Below are positions 1 through 12,864 of a stretch of 64,000 nucleotides of DNA, in pieces. The notes beneath the pieces were generated by a model, which worked only from the letters and a program-made list of their open reading frames with translations, was not told the origin of the DNA and ran no database searches. The position numbers and the translations under genes were made by a program. This DNA is from Aureimonas sp. Leaf427 (GTDB taxonomy: Bacteria > Pseudomonadota > Alphaproteobacteria > Rhizobiales > Rhizobiaceae). Positions within the stretch are counted from its first letter, which is position 1. Each line of letters opens with the position of its first letter. Location: contig NZ_LMQW01000001.1 in NCBI RefSeq assembly GCF_001425485.1, positions 161,016 to 225,015 on the forward strand, in the 5' to 3' direction.

Positions 1-1
1 T

Positions 2-85
2 GGGCGCATCACCTACGAGGATTTCATGTCGATGTCCTCGGGGCAACTCCGACCGGTGGTCATCCGCGTTATCCAGAACCGGTAG
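2..85 (+). CDS. C-terminal end of an unidentified protein (partial)
   Basis: An open frame enters from the left edge and stops with TAG at 83-85, leaving 27 residues ending in VIRVIQNR. The start of the fragment (GRITYEDFM) resembles the end of an EF-hand loop and following helix (DGxIxxEEF), so a small calcium-binding EF-hand protein is possible. With so few residues this is only a suggestion. The 108 bases to the next gene hold a short palindrome (GGGCT-TG-AGCCC near 125-136) that could belong to its terminator. Confidence 0.35.
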   Translation, partial: GRITYEDFMSMSSGQLRPVVIRVIQNR

Positions 86-193
86 CACGGAGGCCGGGCG
101 CGACGTCTCACACCAGCGCCGCTCGGGCTTGAGCCCTTGCCGGAATTCCTTCGGCGTAAGGGTATAGCCGCGGTCCCGTCCCGGGGCGCCCTT

Positions 194-2263
194 TCACACC
201 AGCATCGCGTAGCGCAGCCCGTCATAGACCGCGGCGTGGATGTTGCGCGAGGAGACGGCGTCGCCGAGGCGCACGAGGTGGAAGGCGCCCGCCGCGTTGC
301 GATCCGGCAAGGGCCAGCGCTGGGCGAGGAGCGCGTCGTAGTCCACCGCGCCGAGATTCTTCGATTGCGGCTTCAGCTCGAAATAGAGCTCGTCCATCGC
401 CATCGTGCCGTGCTCCACGACGACCTGGCGCACCTCGCGCTCCTCGACCGCGCCGGGCGCCCAGGCGGAGGCGAGCACGGCGACGAGCCCGTTGCCGCGG
501 CGGCGGACGGCGGTGAGGCGCGTCGCGATCGTGATGCGCGTGCCAGCTTCCGCCAGCGCCTTCTGGTAGGGCACATGGTTCATGCCGCCGATCTCGGAGG
601 CGAAGTTGCGCTCGGGCGAGACGACCTCCAGCGCGATGCCGGCCCGCGCGATCATCTCGGCGGCGGACAGGCCCTGGTGCCCGCCATTGTCGTCGTAGAG
701 AAGCACCGGCCCTTCCGGCTTCACCGAGCCCGACAGGATGTCCCAGCTGGACACGACGAGATCGTCCCCCTCCGTGAGTTCGGGGTTCTGCGGCAGGCCG
801 CCGGTCGCGACGAAGACCATGTCGGGCGCCTCTGCCAGAACGTCGGCGCCGTCGGCATAGGCGTTGTAGCGGATCTCGACGCCGAGCCGGTCGAGCTCCG
901 AGAGGCGCCAGTCGACGATGCCCTGAAGCTCCCGGCGGCGCGGCAGGCGGGCGGCGAGGCCGATCTGCCCGCCCGCAAGGCCGCTCGCCTCGAAGACCGT
1001 GACGCGGTGGCCCCGCTCGGCCGAGACGCGCGCCGCCTCCAGCCCCGCCGGGCCGGCGCCGACGACGACGACGCGCTTCTCCACCGGCGCCCGGCCGAGA
1101 ATATGCGGCATGGTCGCCTCGCGGCCGGTCGCGCCGTTGTGGATGCAGATCGCGCCGCCGCCCTCGTAGATCCGGTCGAGGCAGTAGGTCGCGCCGACGC
1201 AGGGGCGGATCTCGTGCTCCCGGCCGGACATGATCTTGCGGACGATATGCGGGTCCGCGATATGGGCGCGCGTCATGCCGACCATGTCGAGCTTTCCTTC
1301 CGCGATCGCATGGCGCGCGGTGGCGACGTCGGCGATACGCGCGGCGTGGAACACCGGATAGCGCGTTGCCGCCCGGATCTCTCCCGCGAAGTCGAGATGC
1401 GGCGAGGCCGGCATGCCCTGGATCGGGATGACGTCCACCAGATCCTTGTCGTGGTCGAGATGGCCGCGAATGACGTTGATGAAGTCGATCTTTCCGGAGG
1501 CGACGAGCCGGCGGGCGATCTCGACGCCCTCCTGGCGGTTCAGGCCGATGTCCCAGGCCTCGTCCACGACCATGCGCGTGCCGACGATGAAGTCCGGCCC
1601 GACCGCCTTGCGCACGGCGTCGACGATCATCCAGGTGAAGCGCAGCCGGTTGTCGAGCGAGCCGCCGTGCTCGTCCGTGCGGTGGTTGGTCGCGGGAGAC
1701 CAGAAGCTGTCGAGGAGATGGCCGTAGGCCTCGATCTCCACGCCGTCGAGACCGGCCGCCTGCATGCGCGCGGCCGCTGTACCGTAGTCGGCCGCGATGC
1801 GCTCGAGATCCCAGTCCTCCGCCTCCTTGGGAAAGGAGCGATGGGCCGGCTCGCGGATCGCGGAAGCCGACAGGACGGGCAGCCAGTCGCCCTGGTTGGC
1901 GCCCGTGCGCCGGCCGAGATGGGTGATCTGGATCATCACCGCGCAGCCCTCGTCGTGGCACTCGTCGGCGAGGCGCTTCATGTGGGGGACGATCTCGTCC
2001 TTGTAGGCATGGAGATTGCCGAAGGCGGGCGGCGAATCCGGGGAGACGATTGCCGAGCCCGCCGTCATCGTCATGGCGATCCCGCCCTTCGCCTTTTCCA
2101 CGTGATAGAGCCGATAGCGGTCCTTCGGCATGCCGTCCTCGGAATAGGACGGCTCGTGCGCGGTCGAGAGAATCCGGTTCTTCAGCGTGAGATGGCGCAG
2201 CTGGAAGGGCTGGAGCAGCGGATCGTTCGAGGCGGCCTTGGGCACGGACGGAACGGCGGACAT
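194..2263 (-). CDS. NADH:flavin oxidoreductase, dimethylglycine/N-methylproline demethylase-like (DgcA/StcD family)
   Basis: A 689-residue two-part enzyme of the trimethylamine dehydrogenase/2,4-dienoyl-CoA reductase class. Residues about 15-340 form an old-yellow-enzyme FMN barrel, with the hallmark run from HLLDSFWSPATNHRTD to GGSLDNR. Then comes a cysteine segment CVGATYC...ICIHN near 354-375 for the Fe-S cluster. Residues about 395-680 form an FAD/NAD module beginning with VVVVGAGPAGLEAA. Opening residues such as LKNRILSTAHEPSYSEDGMPKDRYRLYH match what I recall of DgcA/StcD-type proteins that demethylate dimethylglycine or N-methylproline betaines. That substrate is inferred. Compared with trimethylamine dehydrogenase the second cluster cysteine is alanine. 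The gene is divergent from the chemoreceptor and has no catabolic neighbours here. Confidence 0.85.
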   Translation of the reverse strand: MSAVPSVPKAASNDPLLQPFQLRHLTLKNRILSTAHEPSYSEDGMPKDRYRLYHVEKAKGGIAMTMTAGSAIVSPDSPPAFGNLHAYKDEIVPHMKRLADECHDEGCAVMIQITHLGRRTGANQGDWLPVLSASAIREPAHRSFPKEAEDWDLERIAADYGTAAARMQAAGLDGVEIEAYGHLLDSFWSPATNHRTDEHGGSLDNRLRFTWMIVDAVRKAVGPDFIVGTRMVVDEAWDIGLNRQEGVEIARRLVASGKIDFINVIRGHLDHDKDLVDVIPIQGMPASPHLDFAGEIRAATRYPVFHAARIADVATARHAIAEGKLDMVGMTRAHIADPHIVRKIMSGREHEIRPCVGATYCLDRIYEGGGAICIHNGATGREATMPHILGRAPVEKRVVVVGAGPAGLEAARVSAERGHRVTVFEASGLAGGQIGLAARLPRRRELQGIVDWRLSELDRLGVEIRYNAYADGADVLAEAPDMVFVATGGLPQNPELTEGDDLVVSSWDILSGSVKPEGPVLLYDDNGGHQGLSAAEMIARAGIALEVVSPERNFASEIGGMNHVPYQKALAEAGTRITIATRLTAVRRRGNGLVAVLASAWAPGAVEEREVRQVVVEHGTMAMDELYFELKPQSKNLGAVDYDALLAQRWPLPDRNAAGAFHLVRLGDAVSSRNIHAAVYDGLRYAMLV

Positions 2264-2566
2264 GGCGCAACACCTCGCGGGAACCAGTCCCCCATCATGC
2301 GCGCCATGCCGGGATGCGTCGATCCAGGCGAGACGTGATCTGGCCTGTTCGCGACACGGGCCGACCGACTGCGGCGCGAGCGGCCCGATGGAGCACCGAA
2401 CGCGGTCCGCAAGTCACCGGCGCCACCTTATTTGCTTTGGAACGCATGAACCTTTCTTTAGCGATTGAACGGATGTTTTCATGGTTCATTGAGCTCCCGA
2501 CTGTAGGCCTCACGGCATGACAGGCGCCCCCTCGCCGGGCGCGATGCAGTTCGGAAAGACATCGGC
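2264..2566. promoter_or_regulatory. Divergent intergenic region, no gene seen
   Basis: About 300 bases separate the flavin oxidoreductase and the PAS chemoreceptor, whose starts face away from each other, so promoters for both should lie here. The stretch from about 2425 to 2495 is noticeably richer in A/T than its surroundings, which fits a promoter. I could not assign convincing -35/-10 boxes. Short open frames crossing it lack coding character. Confidence 0.4.
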
Positions 2567-4291
2567 ATGTTCTTACAAGGTTCCAGCGCGTCCCATGTTC
2601 TGGCGGCGCTCGACAAGTCTCTCGCCATCATCGAATTCGATCCGAGCGGGGTCGTCCTCAAGGCCAACGACAATTTCTGCCGGACGCTCGGCTACGCCTC
2701 CGAGGAGATCATCGGCCGGCATCACCGCATGTTCGTCGGCGAGGAACAGGCGCGCTCGGCGGACTATGCGGAGCTGTGGCGCCAGCTCGGCGACGGAGAA
2801 TTCCTGGCCAAGCGGTTCAAGCGCTATGCCAAGGGCGGGCGCGAGGTCTTCATCCAGGCGTCCTACAACCCGGTCATGACCCCGCGGGGCAAGGTCTACA
2901 AGATCGTCAAGGTCGCCGCCGACATCACCGCCGAAACGCGGGCCGCAATGGCCGATGCCGGAAAGATCCAGGCGATTTCGAGGGCCCAGGCCGTCATCGA
3001 ATTCGACACGGACGGGAACATCCTGACGGCGAACGAGAATTTCCTGTCGACCCTCGGCTATGGCCTCGACGAGATCGTCGGCCGCCATCACCGGATGTTC
3101 GTCGATCCCGCCACGGCGGCATCGCCGGCCTACGGAACGTTCTGGGAGCGGCTTCGGCGCGGCGAATTCCTCTCCGACGAGTTCCGGCGGATCGGCAAGG
3201 GCGGGCGCGAGGTCTTCATCCAGGCCACCTACAATCCGATCCTCGATCACGAGGGCCGCGTGCTGCGCGTGGTGAAATTCGCGACCGACGTGACGCCGCG
3301 CGTCGTGGCCGTGCGCTCGCTCAGCGATGCGCTGACGGATCTGGCCGGCGGCAATCTCGCCCAGCGCATCGACACGTCCTTCACGCCCGCCTTCGAGCAT
3401 ATGCGCGAAAGCTTCAACGCCTCGCTGGAGACCCTCCAGGCCGCCTTGCAGGCCGTCGCACACAATGCCGCCGGCATCCTCTCCAGCGCGGGCCAGATCC
3501 GCTCGGAGGCCGACAGTCTGGCACACCGGACGGAAGAGCAGGCCGCGGCTCTGGAGGAAAGCTCCGCCGCCCTTTGCGAACTCACCGAGTCCGTGCACGG
3601 CTCGGCCAGAAGCGCCGACGAGATCGGCCATCTCGTGGCGCGCACCAGGAGCGAAGCCGAGCGTTCCGGCACCATCGTTGCGCGCGCCGTCGATGCGATG
3701 GCCGGGATCGAGGACTCCTCGCAGAACATCACGCGCATCATCGGCGTGATCGACGAGATCGCCTTCCAGACCAATCTCCTGGCGCTGAACGCCGGCGTCG
3801 AGGCGGCGCGAGCCGGCGAGGCGGGACGCGGCTTCGCGGTCGTGGCCCAGGAGGTGCGCGGTCTCGCCCAGCGCTCGGCGGAGGCCGCCAAGGAGATCAA
3901 GACGCTGATCTCCGCCTCTTCGGCCGAGGTGAAGAACGGCGTCGAACTCGTCGGCGCCACCGGAAAGGCGCTCGAAGGGATCATCTCGAAGGTCACGGAG
4001 ATCGACGCCCACGTCTCGCGCATGGTGAGTTCGGCCCGCGCCCAGTCGGTCGGACTGAAGGAGATCAGCACGGCCATCGGCACGCTCGACGAGGGCACGC
4101 AGCACAATGCCGCCATGGTCCAGGAGACGACGGGCTCGGCGAACGCACTTGCCGGCGAAGCCTCCGCGCTGAACGAGCTGCTGCGGCAGTTCAAACTGGA
4201 GACGCACCGGCGAGCCGCAGGCATCCCTGCGCCGGCGCGCATCCGCCGCGACGAGCCGAGCCTCTCCTTCGCCCGGACCGGAACCTACTGA
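2567..4291 (+). CDS. Soluble methyl-accepting chemotaxis protein with two PAS domains
   Basis: 574 residues with no membrane-spanning segment, so a cytoplasmic chemoreceptor. Two PAS domains in tandem (about 15-120 and 137-245) are close duplicates: both carry (I/V)IEFD, LGY, IGRHHRMFV/VGRHHRMFV and KGGREVFIQA. A linker leads to the signalling domain (about 290-550) with the conserved hairpin tip [20 protein letters not shown], which contacts CheA/CheW. PAS_9-type pairs in such receptors often bind haem or flavin and sense oxygen or redox state; I cannot tell which here. The tip is identical over a long run to the membrane chemoreceptor at 33 kb. It faces the Calvin operon convergently across a strong hairpin. 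Confidence 0.93.
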   Translation: MFLQGSSASHVLAALDKSLAIIEFDPSGVVLKANDNFCRTLGYASEEIIGRHHRMFVGEEQARSADYAELWRQLGDGEFLAKRFKRYAKGGREVFIQASYNPVMTPRGKVYKIVKVAADITAETRAAMADAGKIQAISRAQAVIEFDTDGNILTANENFLSTLGYGLDEIVGRHHRMFVDPATAASPAYGTFWERLRRGEFLSDEFRRIGKGGREVFIQATYNPILDHEGRVLRVVKFATDVTPRVVAVRSLSDALTDLAGGNLAQRIDTSFTPAFEHMRESFNASLETLQAALQAVAHNAAGILSSAGQIRSEADSLAHRTEEQAAALEESSAALCELTESVHGSARSADEIGHLVARTRSEAERSGTIVARAVDAMAGIEDSSQNITRIIGVIDEIAFQTNLLALNAGVEAARAGEAGRGFAVVAQEVRGLAQRSAEAAKEIKTLISASSAEVKNGVELVGATGKALEGIISKVTEIDAHVSRMVSSARAQSVGLKEISTAIGTLDEGTQHNAAMVQETTGSANALAGEASALNELLRQFKLETHRRAAGIPAPARIRRDEPSLSFARTGTY

Positions 4292-4293
4292 CG

Positions 4294-4327
4294 AGACGGC
4301 GGCGCCGATCGCCCGGCGCCGCCGTCT
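4294..4327. terminator. Bidirectional terminator-like hairpin
   Basis: A perfect 14-bp stem: AGACGGCGGCGCCG (4294-4307) pairs with CGGCGCCGCCGTCT (4314-4327) around the loop ATCGCC. It lies just after the chemoreceptor stop and downstream of the last Calvin gene (rpe), so it can serve both converging transcripts. No long T-run follows on either strand. Confidence 0.65.
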
Positions 4328-4356
4328 GGTCATCTCATCGACGTCGATGGGTGACG

Positions 4357-5043
4357 TCAGGCCGCGCGGGCCGCCGCAGAGCCGACGCTTTGGCGGATCG
4401 CGGTGATGTTGCGGGCGTAGTCGGCGGGCGTGCCGCCCTTGAAGATCGCCGATCCCGCCACGAGCACGTCGGCCCCGGCCGCGGCGACGAGCGGCGCGGT
4501 CTCGGGCGTCACGCCGCCGTCGATCTCGATATGGATCGGCCGCTCGCCGATCATCCTCTTCACGCGCGCGACCTTGTCCACGACGGAGGGGATGAAGGCC
4601 TGCCCCCCGAAGCCCGGATTGACCGTCATCAGGAGCACGAGGTCGAGCCGGTCGAGCACGTATTCGATGACGGTTTCGGGCGTCGAAGGATTGAGCGAGA
4701 CGCCGGCCTTCTTGCCGAGCGCGCGGATCGCCTGGAGCGAGCGGTCGAGATGCTTCGTCGCCTCGGCATGGACCGTGATGATGTCGCAGCCGGCCTCCGC
4801 GAAGGCTTCGAGGAAGTTGTCGCAGGGCTCGATCATCAGGTGGCAGTCGAAGACCTTGGTCGAGGCCTTGCGGATCGCCTTGATGACGGGCGGGCCGAAG
4901 GTGATGTTGGGCACGAAATGCCCGTCCATCACGTCGAGATGGATCCAGTCGGCGCCGGCCTGATCCACGTCGGCCACTTCCTGGCCGAGGCGGGAGAAAT
5001 CGGCGGAGAGAATGGACGGGGCGATGATGAGATCGGTCGTCAT
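4357..5043 (-). CDS. rpe: Ribulose-phosphate 3-epimerase
   Basis: 228 residues, full length for the family. It interconverts ribulose 5-phosphate and xylulose 5-phosphate in the regenerative phase of the Calvin cycle (CbbE role) and the pentose phosphate pathway. Diagnostic motifs are [13 protein letters not shown] at the N terminus, the metal-site run [34 protein letters not shown] and EIDGGV. Its ATG overlaps the cbbX stop (ATGA, 5040-5043), so the two are translationally coupled. It is the last gene of the cbb operon. Confidence 0.97.
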   Translation of the reverse strand: MTTDLIIAPSILSADFSRLGQEVADVDQAGADWIHLDVMDGHFVPNITFGPPVIKAIRKASTKVFDCHLMIEPCDNFLEAFAEAGCDIITVHAEATKHLDRSLQAIRALGKKAGVSLNPSTPETVIEYVLDRLDLVLLMTVNPGFGGQAFIPSVVDKVARVKRMIGERPIHIEIDGGVTPETAPLVAAAGADVLVAGSAIFKGGTPADYARNITAIRQSVGSAAARAA

Positions 5044-5984
5044 GCGGGTATCTCCTGTTCTGTCGTGCCGCCTGCCAGTTCCGGTCCGGTTGATTGCCCG
5101 AAGACGCGGCTCGCGGCAATGTCGCTCGCCTCGATCGTCGACAGCGCATCCGCGTCGAGCGGCCCGAGACCGGCCTCGAAGAGCCGGTTCGCCTGGCGCA
5201 GCCGCGCCCGGTCGAGCGCGTTGCGGATGGAGCGCGCATTGGCGAAATGCGGCTGGCCCCGGCGATGGGAGATGTAGCTTTCCAGCACCGCCTTCGCCTC
5301 GTCGCTGAGCCGGTAGTTCTGCCGCTCCAGCATGCCGAGCGAGATCTGGAGCAGCTCCCCGTCCGAATAGTCGGGAAAGTCGATGTGATGGGCGACGCGG
5401 GACCTGAAGCCCGGATTGCTTTCGAAGAACTTGTCCATGCGGTCGGCATAGCCGGCGAGGATCACGACGAGATCGTCGCGCTTGTTCTCCATGATCTGCA
5501 GCAGGATCTCGATCGCCTCCTGCCCGTAGTCGCGCTCGTTGTCGGGGCGGTAGAGATAGTAGGCCTCGTCGATGAAGAGGACGCCGCCCATCGCCTTCTT
5601 CAGGATCTCCTTCGTCTTCGGCGCGGTGTGGCCGATATACTGGCCGACGAGATCGTCTCTGGTCACCGAGACGAGATGGCCTTTGCGGATATAGCCGAGC
5701 CGGTGCAGGAGATCGGCCATCTTCAAGGCGACGGTCGTCTTGCCCGTGCCGGGATTGCCGGTGAAGCTCATGTGCAGCGTCGGCGTGTCGTGGGCGAGAC
5801 CCATGGCCTTTCGCGCACGCTCCACGAGCAGGAGCGCGGCGGTCTCCTTGATGCGCTTCTTCACCGGCTTCAGCCCGACCAGCGTCCGGTCCAGCTCGTC
5901 CAGCACGTCGCCGACGCCCGCCTCCTCATATTCGCGCTGGAGATCGACGGTGAGGGGACGGGTGATGGGTTCGGTGGTGCTCAT
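5040..5984 (-). CDS. cbbX: CbbX, red-type RuBisCO activase (AAA+ ATPase)
   Basis: 314 residues. CbbX remodels inhibited red-type RuBisCO by pulling on the large-subunit C terminus, using ATP and signalled by RuBP. Visible features are Walker A GNPGTGKT (about residue 75), the pore segment [12 protein letters not shown], Walker [13 protein letters not shown] and the sensor region NPGFRSR. Its place immediately after cbbLS is the normal one for proteobacterial form IC operons. It overlaps rpe by four bases. A mosaic palindrome separates it from cbbS. Confidence 0.97.
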   Translation of the reverse strand: MSTTEPITRPLTVDLQREYEEAGVGDVLDELDRTLVGLKPVKKRIKETAALLLVERARKAMGLAHDTPTLHMSFTGNPGTGKTTVALKMADLLHRLGYIRKGHLVSVTRDDLVGQYIGHTAPKTKEILKKAMGGVLFIDEAYYLYRPDNERDYGQEAIEILLQIMENKRDDLVVILAGYADRMDKFFESNPGFRSRVAHHIDFPDYSDGELLQISLGMLERQNYRLSDEAKAVLESYISHRRGQPHFANARSIRNALDRARLRQANRLFEAGLGPLDADALSTIEASDIAASRVFGQSTGPELAGGTTEQEIPA

Positions 5985-6014
5985 GGGGTCCTCGGTGTTC
6001 GAAGCCGAGGAGGG

Positions 6015-6174
6015 TTGCGGGAGGCACCCCCCTCTGTCCTGCCGGACATCTCCCCCGCAAGGAGGGAGATCGGCAGCTCTGCGGACGGATCAGGATCTGG
6101 AGATGCCGGCAACGAGACTGATCTCTCCCCTTGCGGGGGAGATGCCGGCAGGCAGAGGGGGGTGCCTCCCGCAA
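6015..6174. repeat. RIME-like intergenic mosaic palindrome, copy A (cbbS-cbbX gap)
   Basis: A large imperfect inverted repeat. The left arm 6015-6062 begins TTGCGGGAGGCACCCCCCTC and ends CCCGCAAGG. The right arm 6129-6174 is its near-exact reverse complement, with one length difference. Each arm also folds on itself (ATCTCCC with GGGAGAT). It fills most of the 226-base gap between cbbS and cbbX. The layout matches rhizobial intergenic mosaic elements; family assignment is from memory. Confidence 0.7.
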
Positions 6175-6210
6175 AGCGTGGCAAGGCGCCCCCTCCCCTC
6201 ATCATCGACC

Positions 6211-6630
6211 TCAGGCGTAGCGCTCGCCTTCCGCGCGGTCGGTCGAGTAGCCTTCCGTCGAGTACTTGATGTTGCGGCCCTTGTCCTCGCTGCGCCTGAG
6301 GCGGAAGCCGGGCTCCTCGGCGGGGCGGTTGACGATGAAGGAGAGCTTCACCGACTCCCAGCCGCTGGTGGAATCGAAGGCGGAAAGGCGGATGTAGCGG
6401 TTGCCGTAGACCTTGCGGCACTCGGCCAGCTCCAGCATCACGCCGGCCGCGTCCGGCACCTCGAACATCGGGTGGCCCCACATGTCCCAATAGGTGTTGC
6501 GGGGATGGGGATCGTCGGTGAACTCGATGTTCACGGCCCAGCCGTTGTCGATGCAGTACTGGACCTGGGCCGAGATCTGCTGGTCGGTCAGATCGGGCAG
6601 GAACGAGAAGGCGCCTTGGGTCACGCGCAT
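6211..6630 (-). CDS. cbbS: RuBisCO small subunit, form I red type
   Basis: 139 residues starting MRVTQGAFSFLPDLT. The start at 6630 follows the ribosome site AGGAGA; an upstream-extended frame has no homology. CbbS caps the L8 core of form I RuBisCO. Conserved runs include QYCIDNGWAVNIEFTDDPHP, NTYWDMWGHPMF and YIRLSAFD. The extended C terminus (from about residue 112, ending GYSTDRAEGERYA) is the extra beta-hairpin that marks red-type (IC/ID) small subunits. A mosaic repeat lies between cbbL and this gene. Confidence 0.97.
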   Translation of the reverse strand: MRVTQGAFSFLPDLTDQQISAQVQYCIDNGWAVNIEFTDDPHPRNTYWDMWGHPMFEVPDAAGVMLELAECRKVYGNRYIRLSAFDSTSGWESVKLSFIVNRPAEEPGFRLRRSEDKGRNIKYSTEGYSTDRAEGERYA

Positions 6631-6678
6631 GGGATGTCTCCTGGCTTGAGAGAATGAACGGAACGGCTCAGCTGCTTT

Positions 6679-6830
6679 CTTCTCCCCCCAACGGGGGAGA
6701 AGGTCGCGGCAGCGGGATGAGGGGGCGGCGCGGCCGTGGCCGAATGTCCGCCGCTCCGCCGCTTGGAGCGGCACCCCCTCATCCGACCTCCGCTTCGCTT
6801 CGGCCACCTTCACCCCGCCGGGGAGAAGAA
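6679..6830. repeat. RIME-like intergenic mosaic repeat, copy B (cbbL-cbbS gap)
   Basis: The left part has CTTCTCCCCCC/GGGGGAGAAG at 6679-6702, followed by GTCGCGGCAGCGGGATGAGG. The right part is the inverse, with CCCCTCATCCG near 6775 and CACCTTCACCCCGCCGGGGA GAAG ending at 6830. The central portion holds a smaller hairpin (GCCGCT...GGAGCGGC). It belongs to the same family as the elements at 40.7 and 54.7 kb. It sits inside the RuBisCO operon, so it is transcribed between cbbL and cbbS. Confidence 0.75.
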
Positions 6831-6860
6831 TGGCGCTTCGTCTTGCAGCGCTTGCCGCGA

Positions 6861-8498
<1,638 letters not shown>

Positions 8499-9581
8499 CT
8501 ATTCGGCCGCCTCCTGCATCCGGATCGACGGACCGAGTTCGCCGCGCGCGTAGCGCTTGGCCATGTCGTCGAGAGGGATCACCTTGATCGTCGAGGCCTT
8601 GCCCGCCGTGCCGAACTGCTCGTTGCGGTCGATGCAGAGATCGCGCAGCGCGTCGAGCGCCGGCTGGAGGAACTTGCGCGGATCGAACTCCTGCGGCTTC
8701 TCCTGCGCGATGCGCCGGAACTGCCCGGTCATGGCCATGCGGCAGTCCGTGTCGATGTTGACCTTGCGCACCCCGTGCCGGATGCCGCGCACGATCTCCT
8801 CGACCGGTACGCCCCAGGTCTGGGGCATCTCGCCGCCATACTTGTTGATGATGTCCTGCAGCGCCTGCGGCACCGAGGACGAGCCGTGCATAACGAGATG
8901 CGTGTTCGGCAACTTCCGGTGGATCTCTTCGATGATGCTCATCGCCAGGATGTCGCCGTCGGGCTGGCGGGTGAACTTGTAGGCGCCGTGCGAGGTGCCC
9001 ATGGCGATGGCGAGCGCGTCGACGCCGGTGCGCGCGACGAAGTCCACCGCCTGATCCGGATCGGTCAGGAGCTGGTCGTGCGAGAGCACGCCCTCCGCCC
9101 CGTGGCCGTCCTCAGCCTCCCCCTGCCCGTTTTCCAGCGAGCCGAGGACGCCGAGTTCGCCCTCCACCGAGGCGCCGACCCAATGGGCCATGCGTGTGAC
9201 GCGCTCGGTGATGTCCACGTTGTATTCGTAGTCGGCGGGCGTCTTGGCGTCCGCCTTCAGGGAGCCGTCCATCATCACGGAGGTGAAGCCGTGACGGATG
9301 GCCGTCATGCAGGTGGCCTCGTCGTTCCCGTGGTCCTGATGGATGCAGACCGGAATCTGCGGATACATCTCCACCAGCGCGTCCATCATCTTGGACAGCA
9401 TGATGTCGTGCGCATAGGACCGCGCGCCCCGCGAGGCCTGGAGGATGACGGGGGCGTCGCACTTCGACGCCGCCGCCATGATGGCGAGTCCCTGCTCCAT
9501 GTTGTTGATGTTGAAGGCGGGGACGCCGTAGTCGTGCTCGGCCGCATGGTCGAGGAGCTGTCTCAGTGTGATCTTGGCCAT
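8499..9581 (-). CDS. cbbA: Fructose-bisphosphate aldolase, class II
   Basis: 360 residues. It condenses dihydroxyacetone phosphate with glyceraldehyde 3-phosphate (and can make sedoheptulose bisphosphate in the Calvin cycle). Zinc-dependent class II features are [12 protein letters not shown], the catalytic/zinc motif [25 protein letters not shown] and MHGSSSVPQ, with the C-terminal [13 protein letters not shown]. This is the long Calvin-operon subtype (CbbA/Fba). It lies between pgk and cbbL on the minus strand. Confidence 0.97.
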   Translation of the reverse strand: MAKITLRQLLDHAAEHDYGVPAFNINNMEQGLAIMAAASKCDAPVILQASRGARSYAHDIMLSKMMDALVEMYPQIPVCIHQDHGNDEATCMTAIRHGFTSVMMDGSLKADAKTPADYEYNVDITERVTRMAHWVGASVEGELGVLGSLENGQGEAEDGHGAEGVLSHDQLLTDPDQAVDFVARTGVDALAIAMGTSHGAYKFTRQPDGDILAMSIIEEIHRKLPNTHLVMHGSSSVPQALQDIINKYGGEMPQTWGVPVEEIVRGIRHGVRKVNIDTDCRMAMTGQFRRIAQEKPQEFDPRKFLQPALDALRDLCIDRNEQFGTAGKASTIKVIPLDDMAKRYARGELGPSIRMQEAAE

Positions 9582-9611
9582 GCGGTCGGTTCCTCCAGGT
9601 CGTGAGGCCTC

Positions 9612-10834
9612 TTAAGAGGCGCGTTGCTCCGGCGCGGCCGGGGGCGCCTTCAGGATCTCGATGCCGGGAAGCTCGCGCCCCTCCAGCCATTCGAGGAAGG
9701 CGCCGCCGGCCGTCGAGAGATAGGTGAAGTCGTCGGCCGCGCCCGATGCGTTGAGCGCCGCGACCGTGTCGCCGCCGCCCGCCACCGTGACGAGCGTGCC
9801 GGCCTTGGTGAGCCGCGCCGCCGCCAACGCCACCGCGTTGGTCGCGGCGTCGAAGGGCGTGATCTCGAAGGCCCCGAGCGGGCCGTTCCAGAGCAGCGTC
9901 CGGCAGGTCTCGAGCGCCGCGGTGATGGCCGCGATCGTCTTCGGCCCGACGTCGAGCGCCATGGCGTCGGCCGGGATGGCATCGACGCCGACCGTCTCGT
10001 TCGCGGCATTGGCCTTGAACTCGCGGGCGACGACGAGGTCCACCGGCAGGTGCAGCTGGCAGCCCGCCTCCTCGGCCATGCCCATGACCTTCTTCGCCGT
10101 CTCCAGCGCGTCCGGCTCGTAGAGCGACTTGCCGACGTCGTGACCCTGCGCGGCCAGGAACGTGTTCGCCATGCCGCCGCCGATCACGAGGTGATCCATC
10201 TTCGGCACGAGAAACTCCAGAACGCCGATCTTGGACGAGACCTTCGCGCCGCCGACAAGGGCGGCGACGGGGCGCTTGGGCGTCGTCAGCGCCGCCTCCA
10301 GCGCGCCGACCTCGGCCATCAGCGACGGGCCGGCATAGGCCGGAAGGATCGTCGCCAGCTGGTATGTCGAGGCATGCGCCCGGTGGGCGCAGGAGAAGGC
10401 GTCGTTGACGTAGAGATCGCCGACCACCGAAAGGCGCAGCGCGAAGTTCCGGTCGTTGGCCTCCTCGCCGGGATGGAAGCGCACGTTCTCGAAGACGGCG
10501 ATCTGCCCGTCCTTGAGCTCGCCCGCGACCGTCTCGGCCTCGGGGCCGACGCAGTCGTCGGCAAAGCGCACGGGGCGCTTCAGGATCTCTGCCAGCGCGT
10601 CGGCGACGGGCCGCAGCGAGAAGGCGCGGTTCACCTCGCCGTTCGGACGGCCGAGATGGCTGAGGATGACGACCTTCGCGCCGCGATCGGCCAGATCCGC
10701 GACGGTCGGCGCGAAACGCTCCAGGCGCGTCGCGTCGGTGACGCGGCCGTCCTTCATGGGCACGTTCACGTCGGCCCGGATGAGGACCGTCTTGCCGGCG
10801 ACGTCGACGCCGGCGATGGGACGAAGCGCGCCGC

Positions 10835-10838
<4 letters not shown>
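9612..10838 (-). CDS. pgk: Phosphoglycerate kinase
   Basis: 408 residues. It phosphorylates 3-phosphoglycerate with ATP, the first reducing-phase step after RuBisCO. Motifs are [41 protein letters not shown], the hinge region [12 protein letters not shown], and [10 protein letters not shown] with [11 protein letters not shown] at the nucleotide site. The start is TTG at 10836-10838, sharing four bases (TTGA) with the transketolase stop, which argues for translational coupling. No ATG fits the N terminus. It is inserted between transketolase and aldolase in the cbb operon. Confidence 0.96.
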
Positions 10839-12850
<2,012 letters not shown>

Positions 12851-12864
12851 TTCAGCCTTCGAAA

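Noticed and set aside
137-2338. 733-residue plus-strand open frame opposite the flavin oxidoreductase
   Set aside because: It is the antisense shadow of a clear enzyme gene, rich in Arg/Asp/Val/His with no domain pattern; high GC leaves such frames open.
2573-5449. 958-residue minus-strand frame spanning the chemoreceptor and rpe/cbbX
   Set aside because: Crosses three real genes in the wrong phase; composition typical of antisense frames.
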